Source: Pseudoflavitalea sp. G-6-1-2 (GTDB taxonomy: Bacteria; Bacteroidota; Bacteroidia; Chitinophagales; Chitinophagaceae). From it: a DNA stretch of 64,000 bases. The DNA lies in contig NZ_JABBGB010000001.1 of NCBI RefSeq assembly GCF_012927185.1, positions 1,426,001 through 1,490,000 on the forward strand, given 5' to 3'. A program made the translations under genes and the position numbers. Below, one piece after another: positions 53,992 to 61,397 of the stretch. The notes beneath the pieces were generated by a model. The model was not told the origin of the DNA. It worked only from the letters and a program-made list of their open reading frames with translations, and made no database searches. Within the stretch, counting starts at the first letter, position 1. Every line of letters starts with the position of its first letter.

Positions 53992-55731
53992 TTATTTTCT
54001 TTTGATGTAAATGTTTTTATCGTAAGGGTAGTCAGCTACACTGATGGTGTAGTTGTTGGCTTCGGTGGTGGTGAACCCCAGTTTGGGATAATGCTCGCGC
54101 ACCAGTTCATTCTTTTTAGTAGGAAGATATTCTCCCGTTACCTCACTGAAGCCCTGTTCTTTTGCAAGATCGATGATGCTTTTAAGTGTAAGCAGCTCCA
54201 TGCCTCTTTTGAGTACACGGCAGCTCATGATCCAGCTGTCGATGAACAGCGTGTCCGCACTTTTCTTTTCAAGAATGATGAAGGCAATCAGGCCGTAATC
54301 TCCGTAGATATCTTTCAGCGAAAAAGATAACGTGAAATGATCGGGTGATTGTGCAATGCGCCTGATATCATCCTCCGTATATCTTACAGTGCGGAGGTTG
54401 AATTGATTGCTTCGCTGTGATAATTGCGCGATGCGCGGTATGGTGAAATTGTCGAATGGTTTTATCTCGCATTCCATGCCAAGGCTGGCGAGAAATTCTT
54501 CTTCATTGGCAAAGCTTTTCTGAAGAATATTTCTGTTGGCTTCTTCCTGGTATTGTTTGGTGCGTTGCTCATCTTCTTCTGTGAAACTGGCTGTTTCAAA
54601 GAGGTTGAGCGTACGCAGGTAAGGCATGTATTCTGCAGGATCTTCGGGCAGTTCGGGAACGGTGATGTCGGGGATGTTTTGTTTCACCATTTCGCGCTCG
54701 AAAGGGTTGTCGTCGAGGAACACCATGGAGTCGAATCCAATATTGAGGATGCTCTGAATATGCCGGATATTGTCCACCTTGGTTTCCCAGTTGGCCACAA
54801 ACACGGCTATGTCGTCGAGTCTCAGCTTCATATCCGGATGACTGATGAATGGCTCTTTGGCAATGCTCTCCGTGTTCTTGCTGCAAACGGCGATGATGAT
54901 GCCGCGCTTCTTCAGCTCTTTTGCCCAGAGTTGCAGATCGGTGAAAGCCTTGCCCAGACCGAGATCTCCGATCTGAATGCCTTCGAGGCCATCATCTCCG
55001 ATGATGCCTCCCCAGGTGGTATTGTCGAGATCGAGGATCAGGCATTTTTTGAAGCTGCCTGCAATGGCCTGGATCACTTTATGCAGTTGCTCTGCCAGAT
55101 CGGGAAGTATATCGATGCTGAACACCATGTCTGCACTGATGTACATTTTGGCATCGCTGAATTGTGCGTATCCGCGTTGTGCCACCAGCGCCGCGAGATC
55201 TACCAGGAAGAGATTTTTTTCTTCCTGCGCCAGATCCATCAGGCCCATATTGAGTTTGCGCAGCTGATATAAAAATGAAGAAGGGGTTTTGGTGCTGAAG
55301 TTTCCGAACACTGCATCGTTGAGTTCAGGAAAAGTATTGAAGATCACACGGGCTTTCAGCTGGCTGCTGATCTGCTGGTACAGATTTTTCGCATAGGCTG
55401 TTTGGTTAGCTCCGAACTGACTTTTCTCTTCTCCGGACAGTGAATAATATTTCTTCAGCAGTTTTTCCGAGCTGCGGAGAATGATCACATAGTCCGGCTT
55501 GCTTTCATACAACTCGGAACCCGGATCGAACACCTGAAGGTCTATCTGATTGTAATCGGCTTCGAAAATATCATAGTGGATCCCTTCGGAAATGCCGAAT
55601 CCTTTGAGTGCCTGGTGAATAAATTGGGATGCTGAATCTGCAACGATAGCAACACGGATGGATTTCAATCCATCGACGGGCTTTTTGAGGTATTTCTTCA
55701 GCGCTATAAAACTCCGGTTATCAGGTGCCAT
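53992..55731 (-). CDS. FkbH-like HAD-IIIC protein with acyltransferase-like C-terminus
   Basis: The 579-residue protein has an N-terminal SGNH-like segment (about 25-210), a HAD-IIIC domain with LILDLDNTTWGGIIGDDG (nucleophile Asp234 and Asp236), VCSKNTESIA and VFLDDNPFEREMV, and a C-terminal GNAT-like domain (about 400-570) with QRSNQFNLRTVRYTEDDI. FkbH-type enzymes take a glyceryl unit from 1,3-bisphosphoglycerate, dephosphorylate it and load it onto an ACP. An ACP gene follows after 6 bp. Other HAD-IIIC proteins may load different hydroxyacyl groups. Confidence 0.88.
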   Translation of the reverse strand: MAPDNRSFIALKKYLKKPVDGLKSIRVAIVADSASQFIHQALKGFGISEGIHYDIFEADYNQIDLQVFDPGSELYESKPDYVIILRSSEKLLKKYYSLSGEEKSQFGANQTAYAKNLYQQISSQLKARVIFNTFPELNDAVFGNFSTKTPSSFLYQLRKLNMGLMDLAQEEKNLFLVDLAALVAQRGYAQFSDAKMYISADMVFSIDILPDLAEQLHKVIQAIAGSFKKCLILDLDNTTWGGIIGDDGLEGIQIGDLGLGKAFTDLQLWAKELKKRGIIIAVCSKNTESIAKEPFISHPDMKLRLDDIAVFVANWETKVDNIRHIQSILNIGFDSMVFLDDNPFEREMVKQNIPDITVPELPEDPAEYMPYLRTLNLFETASFTEEDEQRTKQYQEEANRNILQKSFANEEEFLASLGMECEIKPFDNFTIPRIAQLSQRSNQFNLRTVRYTEDDIRRIAQSPDHFTLSFSLKDIYGDYGLIAFIILEKKSADTLFIDSWIMSCRVLKRGMELLTLKSIIDLAKEQGFSEVTGEYLPTKKNELVREHYPKLGFTTTEANNYTISVADYPYDKNIYIKRK

Positions 55732-56075
55732 ATGCTATTGTTCAAATAATAAAACTCGATTATTTGTAATATCATCAGGAAGACCCATAAAGGATATTCT
55801 ATGCGCTAACTCAGAAGAGTGCTGAATATTGCAAGATTTAAGAGGCTGCCTGTGATTAGCATTTCATGGTATAGGAGAATAAACAATGGCTATTCTATAG
55901 GCTATCAGCAGGGTGCGAAGATAATGGATAAGATCACAAGGAACAAGAGGCGGTTTGAAATAGGCGGGTCAATGGGTAGTTTTACCTTTTTATCCGGCGG
56001 AGTTTCGGTTTTTCGCAATTGATTATTATTTTAAGTGCCTGATTAGACCTTTACGCAACCAAATTTCCGGACGGT
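55732..56075. other. Spacer between the FkbH operon and a small lipoprotein gene
   Basis: 344 bp that should hold the leftward promoter of the FkbH operon. A 67-codon frame at 55819-56022 has no recognisable features. No exact TAnnTTTG was found on either strand. Confidence 0.4.
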
Positions 56076-56198
56076 ATGAAAAAACTCACCCTGATGGCGC
56101 TCACGGCGCTGGTGATATTATTCGGCTCATGCAGCCGCTACATTACTACTTATGAAGCCGCCAATGGCAAAGCGAAGTGCGGCAAACTGCTACGATAA
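56076..56198 (+). CDS. Forty-residue lipoprotein
   Basis: The frame starts MKKLTLMALTALVILFGSC and ends KCGKLLR. Residues 1-18 form a lipoprotein signal with the lipobox Cys19, leaving a mature peptide of only about 22 residues with a second Cys and several basic residues (SRYITTYEAANGKAKCGK). It has a clear terminator of its own 13 bp after the stop. Similar tiny Cys-ending lipoproteins occur in Chitinophagaceae, but I know no function. Confidence 0.72.
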   Translation: MKKLTLMALTALVILFGSCSRYITTYEAANGKAKCGKLLR

Positions 56199-56211
56199 TC
56201 GTGCTTAAAAC

Positions 56212-56245
56212 AAAGCCGCTCCGAAAAAACGGAGCGGCTTTTTAT
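56212..56245. terminator. Terminator of the small lipoprotein gene
   Basis: Perfect 12-bp stem (56212-56223 with 56230-56241), 6-nt A loop, T tail on the plus strand. It also lies just beyond the convergent 802-residue gene. Confidence 0.88.
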
Positions 56246-56263
56246 TGAAATGTGTCGTAAGTC

Positions 56264-58672
56264 TTATTTTATTCTTCTTACAAAATCGCCCAGATAACTA
56301 CAGGTATTGATTGCCTCCTTAAAGAATGGAGTGGTATTATACTCTTTTGCCAGTGCTGTAAACCTCACCTTATTCGTCATGATCTTCTGCTCATGTTCTT
56401 TCTGCAGTTTGGAGTAAGTATCCCATTCCATGTTCCGTCCCCATTGCGGAACAGGGATTTGCTTCTGCTCACATTTAGCCACCATAAAGAGGCTGCGGGC
56501 TTTGAAGTTCTTATCCTTGCTCAGGTTGAATGCCTGGAGATAATGATCTCTCGATGAAAATACACCGTAGTATTCTTTCTCACCGGGTTTGAGACTTTTG
56601 GTGTCTGATGGTAAACCTTCTCCTCCGCCCCATCCGTATTGGGAGAGAATCCAGCTATTGCCCCAGTAGCTCATGCCATAGAGCCCCTTGGCGATTTCAT
56701 AGTGCAGCTGTGCCTGTTTTTCAGGATCAGTTGCTTTGGCCAGATCCTTCTCCAGTTGCATCATGCGCTGAGTGAACGTGAGCTTGGTGTATTTCTTTGT
56801 ATCCTGTTTGGTAGGAGCGTGCGTGTCTTCAATCAGATCTGCAAAAGGATTGCCGAGCAGATAAGTAGCGTAAGGCTCTTTGGTGTAGTAAGATGCCGGG
56901 ATCTTCGCAAACCATTTTTCTGCTTCTGCATATTTGAATTCGCGGAGCAGTGATGTGCCTGCAACATCATTCACATCGTCTTTGCTGAAAGTGTTATTGC
57001 TCACGATGAATTTCTCGAATGAATTCAGCTTGCTGCTGCTCATCAGATTGATCAGTTGCTGAACCTGCTCAGAAGAGAACTCTGTGCGGAGTGTGCCTAC
57101 TGTGTTGGAATAGAATCCCCATCCTTCATGGATATATTTCTGCTGAATCCATTCGGCTGTACCCTGACAAAGCAGGAACTTAACCTGATCTGCATTCTTC
57201 AGCGCTTTGTAGCGCGGAGCGAGTACGTCGTTGAATACACGGCGATAGAATTGTGCATATTCATTGCGTGCTTCTGCTTTCTTCTGCAGCCATTGCAATG
57301 ATGGATAGATCTGCTCTTCGAATTTCTGATCGATGGTTGGTTGTGTATTGATGGTGAGCAACAGATTGGTCATGCCCCACTGATCCTGCAATTCTGATGA
57401 GAGGTTGAGCTTCTTTGTATCGTCCAGTTGCTTGCGGGCTGATGCAAAATCTCCGCTGATCAGAAATGCATGTGCTGCAGCTACTGAAAGCAGATTTTTA
57501 TTGGCGCCTTTTTGTTTGGATGCATCCTGACAGAATGCTCCGAACTCTTTGGCTTCCGCGCGCCACTGCGCAACTTCCTGTGAGTTCTCACTGATGTTGG
57601 TAGAGTTGAGCGTTACTTCCTCTGAAGACTTCCCTCCCGGAGCGAAGTAATTGTCTTCAAGTTTATTCACTTCACGGATCAGGAGTATTTCAAACATCGG
57701 TGCAGACGGTGCCAGCTTCTGAATTGTTTTGAGCGTATTCAGTTCTGGTTTGAAACTGCCGAGTGCGAAGAGGCCGAGCAGGTTGGCTTTTTCAAGATCG
57801 TTTTTGCAGAGAGCGAGTACCGCTTTGCGATTGGCTTCGTCGAATCTTTTTACAGACCAGTCGAAGCTCATGTAGTTGGATATGCGCTTCACCTGTTCTT
57901 TGCTGAAAAGCTGACTGAAGATATAGGCGGCTTCGTTCTTCTGGCCGGTATGCATCAGAGCGCCGGCTTTGAGTGAAAGACCGAGATCCTGCAGAATGCT
58001 TTTTGTTGGGTTTGGTTTGATCTGCTGATCGTATGCCTGAATGGCTTCGTCATAGCGGCCTGCATAATGTGCGAGGCGGGCTACCTGATAGGCCAGACGC
58101 AGTTTTATGAAATCATTTTTGGCTACTGCATAGAGCTGATTGCCGTTCTTCTGCAGTTTGGCCATTTTATCTTTGTCGCGCTGAATAGGCTCCCATGCAG
58201 TCCAGTCGCCGGTTACATTCGGTTCCACCTGTTTGGCATACATGATGTAGCCGAGCGCTTCCAGATCTTTGTTCTGCATGAAGTAATTGGTCATGCCATT
58301 GTTCTTCACAGAATCGGGAATGCTGAGCGGTTGATTTTTTTCGAGGTGGAAGTAGAGATTGGAGAGATCCTTTCTCGCAAACTTCACCACAAAATCGTTG
58401 GCATCTTTTTTAGAGAAGCTGTTGTTGCCATAGCCTACCCACTCAGCAGAAGTAACGTCGGATGTTTTTACCGGTTCTTCTTCACGATACAGAAACTGCA
58501 CGTTGGTGTAGTAGAATGGCTGATAGCCGGGAACATTGGTATTGTCCTTGGCAAAGAAACTCACATAATAATCATACGGGTCGTCGTCTCCGCCTGCGCA
58601 TCCGATGATGTTGTACGGAAAGCACAACGCAGCGGCATTAATGCAGGCTACTAAGAATAGTTTGCAGTTCAT
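56264..58672 (-). CDS. Large lipoprotein with helical repeats, unknown function
   Basis: The 802-residue product starts with a signal peptide ending in the lipobox NIIGC (Cys25) followed by an acidic GGDDDP stretch. The body is mostly helical with TPR-like segments (LAHYAGRYDEAIQAYDQQ, GALMHTGQKNEAAYIF, REFKYAEAEKWFAKIP, FKARSLFMVAKCEQKQ). I do not recognise a named family. Its start overlaps the end of the preceding gene by 35 bp, so the two are translationally linked and probably work together in the envelope. Confidence 0.85.
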   Translation of the reverse strand: MNCKLFLVACINAAALCFPYNIIGCAGGDDDPYDYYVSFFAKDNTNVPGYQPFYYTNVQFLYREEEPVKTSDVTSAEWVGYGNNSFSKKDANDFVVKFARKDLSNLYFHLEKNQPLSIPDSVKNNGMTNYFMQNKDLEALGYIMYAKQVEPNVTGDWTAWEPIQRDKDKMAKLQKNGNQLYAVAKNDFIKLRLAYQVARLAHYAGRYDEAIQAYDQQIKPNPTKSILQDLGLSLKAGALMHTGQKNEAAYIFSQLFSKEQVKRISNYMSFDWSVKRFDEANRKAVLALCKNDLEKANLLGLFALGSFKPELNTLKTIQKLAPSAPMFEILLIREVNKLEDNYFAPGGKSSEEVTLNSTNISENSQEVAQWRAEAKEFGAFCQDASKQKGANKNLLSVAAAHAFLISGDFASARKQLDDTKKLNLSSELQDQWGMTNLLLTINTQPTIDQKFEEQIYPSLQWLQKKAEARNEYAQFYRRVFNDVLAPRYKALKNADQVKFLLCQGTAEWIQQKYIHEGWGFYSNTVGTLRTEFSSEQVQQLINLMSSSKLNSFEKFIVSNNTFSKDDVNDVAGTSLLREFKYAEAEKWFAKIPASYYTKEPYATYLLGNPFADLIEDTHAPTKQDTKKYTKLTFTQRMMQLEKDLAKATDPEKQAQLHYEIAKGLYGMSYWGNSWILSQYGWGGGEGLPSDTKSLKPGEKEYYGVFSSRDHYLQAFNLSKDKNFKARSLFMVAKCEQKQIPVPQWGRNMEWDTYSKLQKEHEQKIMTNKVRFTALAKEYNTTPFFKEAINTCSYLGDFVRRIK

Positions 58673-59711
58673 AGGTTGTGTAATTATTCAGCGTTAATGA
58701 ATCTAAATGGTATAAAGAAACGGTCAGCTTTTCATTCCTGATCTTAGGTTTGAGTATGCGGGCCGACTTCATAATATCGTCAAAGTTACTATCTTCCTGT
58801 CTTATCAGATCATCTTTGTGCAGCTCATAACCCAATAGTAAAGTGTCTTTGAGCAGGCGATACGTGTTGCCTTTCCTGTTAGTCAATCCCGGTACATCGA
58901 GGGCAGCTGTGGGGAGGTCCTGAATGAGGCCTGTGTATTTATCCTGCCTGAATAAAACCTTCCAGTTGAAAAGAGGGAAAGCTACGTCTAACTCAAGCGG
59001 GTAGCGGTTTAGAGAGGATGTGTACAACTCCAGTTCTTTCGGATCGAGAATGGAATTGGTGGTTGCCGGATCTTTCAGATTTCCCATATTGTAACACATC
59101 AGCAATCCGCGGTCAACGGGTGGAACACCTGTTCTGTGCATGTATTTGCATTGGTATAGTCTGATGGTTGCCGAGAGTGTCTTTCCCTGAATCCAGGGAT
59201 ATTGTTTGATGTGTTGCAGCAGCAGAAAATATTTGTCGCGGGTTTGTGCAGTCCAGTCACAATCAATCTGAACCTCACTGACCGGCGCGTCGGGCAATTG
59301 CTCTTTTGCGGTATTCTCGATCAGGGCAGCTAACCGGGAAGCCAGTAAAACTGTTGTACCGGAATCCAGGTACCGGAGCGTTTCGTTGGTGATGAAAACC
59401 GTGGGGATGATCCTGATCTGGTTTTCAGATAGGAACTGTCTGGACTTTGTTCCGAACTGAACTTTCGCAACCGGACCAGCCTCTTTCCGCTGCGGATCCC
59501 AAACCACATCGAAGAATTTCACATAGAGTTTCTGACTGAGTTTCTTCAGGGTTGCTTCTTCTGTACCATTGAAAACGGCCTGCGATTTCCAGTAATAAAA
59601 GGCAGGTTCGATGGTATGCGGCTTGTTCTCTTCGCCACAGCCGGCTGCGAAAAGGGCTATCAGACCAGCGAAAGCGGTCAGAATGAAGCATTTATTTTTC
59701 CGGAGATTCAT
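58638..59711 (-). CDS. Lipoprotein with TIM-barrel-like features, unknown function
   Basis: The 357-residue product begins at ATG 59709-59711 with a lipoprotein signal (lipobox LFAAGC); the frame extends to 59828 but that part overlaps the divergent gene. The mature domain shows the strand-helix order of a glycoside-hydrolase-like barrel: KLYVKFFDVVW, RIIPTVFITNE, VSEVQIDCDWTAQTRDKYF, TLSATIRLYQ, LLMCYNMGN, LELDVAFPLFNW. Asp in QIDCDW and Glu residues could be catalytic. It is followed by the 802-residue lipoprotein gene. Confidence 0.82.
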   Translation of the reverse strand: MNLRKNKCFILTAFAGLIALFAAGCGEENKPHTIEPAFYYWKSQAVFNGTEEATLKKLSQKLYVKFFDVVWDPQRKEAGPVAKVQFGTKSRQFLSENQIRIIPTVFITNETLRYLDSGTTVLLASRLAALIENTAKEQLPDAPVSEVQIDCDWTAQTRDKYFLLLQHIKQYPWIQGKTLSATIRLYQCKYMHRTGVPPVDRGLLMCYNMGNLKDPATTNSILDPKELELYTSSLNRYPLELDVAFPLFNWKVLFRQDKYTGLIQDLPTAALDVPGLTNRKGNTYRLLKDTLLLGYELHKDDLIRQEDSNFDDIMKSARILKPKIRNEKLTVSLYHLDSLTLNNYTTYELQTILSSLH

Positions 59712-59717
59712 ATCGCC

Positions 59718-59725
59718 CAAAAGTA
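59718..59725 (-). promoter_or_regulatory. -7 promoter element of the lipoprotein gene, leaderless arrangement
   Basis: On the minus strand the bases read TACTTTTG, an exact TAnnTTTG match, only 6 bp upstream of the ATG. Transcription would begin at or next to the start codon. Confidence 0.5.
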
Positions 59726-59782
59726 AATTGTTTTTTGGGTATGGTTTCCTCTCCTTACTTTTACGGCCCTTAAAGTGTGCTA

Positions 59783-60259
59783 ATGACGGTTCAATTTGGC
59801 TATGATAAGAAGCAGGTGATACAGGCATTACGGTATCATTTCCTTTCGAGACCCGAAATAAAGGTACTCCTGATCATCATCAATGTATTTGCGATCCTTT
59901 CCGCGGTACTTTTCGCCTATAAGATTATTCAGCCGATTTCATTTCTGATGTTCTCGCTGCTCTGGTTTGTACTGATGCTGGTGATCTGGCGCATCCTTCC
60001 GGCAAGCATCTACAAAAAATCGAGCACGTTCAAGGACCATTTCATTATGCACTTCGATGAGAGTATCGTAACGCTCGAAACCGAAAGAGGGTCTAAGGAC
60101 TGGAGCTGGAACCAATTCAGCCGTTTCGTGGAGAGCCCGTATTTCTTCCATCTTTACTTCGATGCACGCTCTTTCTTCATCATTCCGAAAGAAGCATTCA
60201 CCGACATTACAGAATTGCAGCAGGCACGCAACTGGATGAAGAACAAGATCGGCAAGTAA
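59783..60259 (+). CDS. YcxB-like membrane protein
   Basis: The 158-residue protein has two transmembrane helices (about 28-45 and 52-72) between a short N-terminal strand region and a C-terminal domain with DESIVTLETERGSKDWSWNQFSRFVESPYFFHLYF and FFIIPKEAF, the pattern of YcxB-like proteins. Function unknown. ATG 59783 is used; a GTG two codons upstream (59777) is possible. It is divergent from the lipoprotein gene and ends 8 bp from gldB. Confidence 0.8.
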   Translation: MTVQFGYDKKQVIQALRYHFLSRPEIKVLLIIINVFAILSAVLFAYKIIQPISFLMFSLLWFVLMLVIWRILPASIYKKSSTFKDHFIMHFDESIVTLETERGSKDWSWNQFSRFVESPYFFHLYFDARSFFIIPKEAFTDITELQQARNWMKNKIGK

Positions 60260-60267
60260 GCCTTTCT

Positions 60268-61314
60268 CTATCCGGGTTTGTATTTGCTTTCTTCAAAGAT
60301 TTTTCTGGGATCTGTCTGCAGCAATTGTTGCAGCGTGAGATCTTTGTGCTTGCTCAGGTATTTTCTGATGATCTGTCTGCCTACCCACATGCCTACAAAT
60401 CCGGGTGAGTTTTTGCCCATGGCCTGCGTGAATGGCGCATCTGAAACATATTCGCGGATCAGGTCCGGTTCTGTTTTGTAGAGCAGGCTATTGGTGAGAA
60501 AGAAGTTCCAGATATCGGCTTCATTGGCTTCGCAGAATTTCAGCTGATTGGCTGTAAAGCCCGTGAGCAGTGAATCTGCCGTGTAAGGGAGAAACATTTC
60601 GAGAGTGTGCAGTCTTTTCCCTTTTTCGATCATCAGCGATACCAGATCGAGGCTGCCGCCTTTTTCGGGATAGATATCATCGATGATGTTTTTCATGCTG
60701 TTCACTGAAATGTATTCGGGTGCGAACCTGCGTGAGATATAGGAGGGGTATAATTGCTGACCGAGTTCCGACTGATACATGGAGAAATTGCTGCCGAGGT
60801 GCAATTGCAGGCCAATGGCCAATCCATCCGGCGTAATCACATCTCCGTATTTTCCCAATGCTGCATCGAATGAAGCATCCATCGGCCCGATGAAAGTGAT
60901 CACCTTTTCAGGCAGCCGGTAATCGGGAAAATAGTATCGCACATACTGCAATCCTTTCCTGATTTCTTTTTCGTAAGGAGAAAAGTCTTTGAATAATTTA
61001 TCTGCTGAGTCTTTGATGGGGCGATAATCTTTGATGAACCTTTTCATGGCTGCCATAGGATCAGCGGGAGCGCCGCCGGCATCCTGAGAACCGATCCCCA
61101 GAATATGATTGGCGAAATCGCTGGTGAATCCGCCATACTTTCCGGTCATTTCATGCATCAGCACGGGCAGACGGTTCGTGTCTGCAGCGAAGAAATCCTG
61201 TTCGTACCGCTGTACGCTGAGGTTTATTTTGATATCGGAAACATCGGGGGCTTTCTTATCCTTACAGGCGTAGAGGCCCGTAGCCAAAAGCAGTACAATA
61301 GCGGTTTTCTTCAT
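60268..61314 (-). CDS. gldB: Gliding motility lipoprotein GldB
   Basis: The 348-residue product has a lipoprotein signal with Cys17 (LYACKDKK) and the GldB pattern: VQRYEQDFFAAD near the N-terminus, FAGDPMAAMKRF-like stretch, PDYRLPEKVITFIGPMDASFDA, DGLAIGLQLHLGSNFSMY, RRFAPEYISVNSMKNIIDDIYP and FTQAMGKNSPGFVGMWVGRQII. GldB is needed for gliding in Flavobacterium and is also kept in non-gliding relatives. The start is ATG 61314. Confidence 0.93.
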   Translation of the reverse strand: MKKTAIVLLLATGLYACKDKKAPDVSDIKINLSVQRYEQDFFAADTNRLPVLMHEMTGKYGGFTSDFANHILGIGSQDAGGAPADPMAAMKRFIKDYRPIKDSADKLFKDFSPYEKEIRKGLQYVRYYFPDYRLPEKVITFIGPMDASFDAALGKYGDVITPDGLAIGLQLHLGSNFSMYQSELGQQLYPSYISRRFAPEYISVNSMKNIIDDIYPEKGGSLDLVSLMIEKGKRLHTLEMFLPYTADSLLTGFTANQLKFCEANEADIWNFFLTNSLLYKTEPDLIREYVSDAPFTQAMGKNSPGFVGMWVGRQIIRKYLSKHKDLTLQQLLQTDPRKIFEESKYKPG

Positions 61315-61332
61315 GCCAGACAAACGTTTGCT

Positions 61333-61341
61333 GCAAAAATA
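61333..61341 (-). promoter_or_regulatory. -7 promoter element of gldB
   Basis: On the minus strand the bases read TATTTTTGC, an exact TAnnTTTG match followed by C, 18 bp upstream of the gldB ATG. Confidence 0.6.
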
Positions 61342-61385
61342 TGTTGTAAAAGGAAATGTAAAATTTAAAATCCCGCAATGGGGCT

Positions 61386-61393
61386 TAAATTTG
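61386..61393 (+). promoter_or_regulatory. -7 promoter element of nadE, leaderless arrangement
   Basis: TAAATTTG, an exact TAnnTTTG match, ends 4 bp before the nadE ATG at 61398, so the transcript would start at or near the AUG. Confidence 0.55.
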
Positions 61394-61397
61394 AGGT

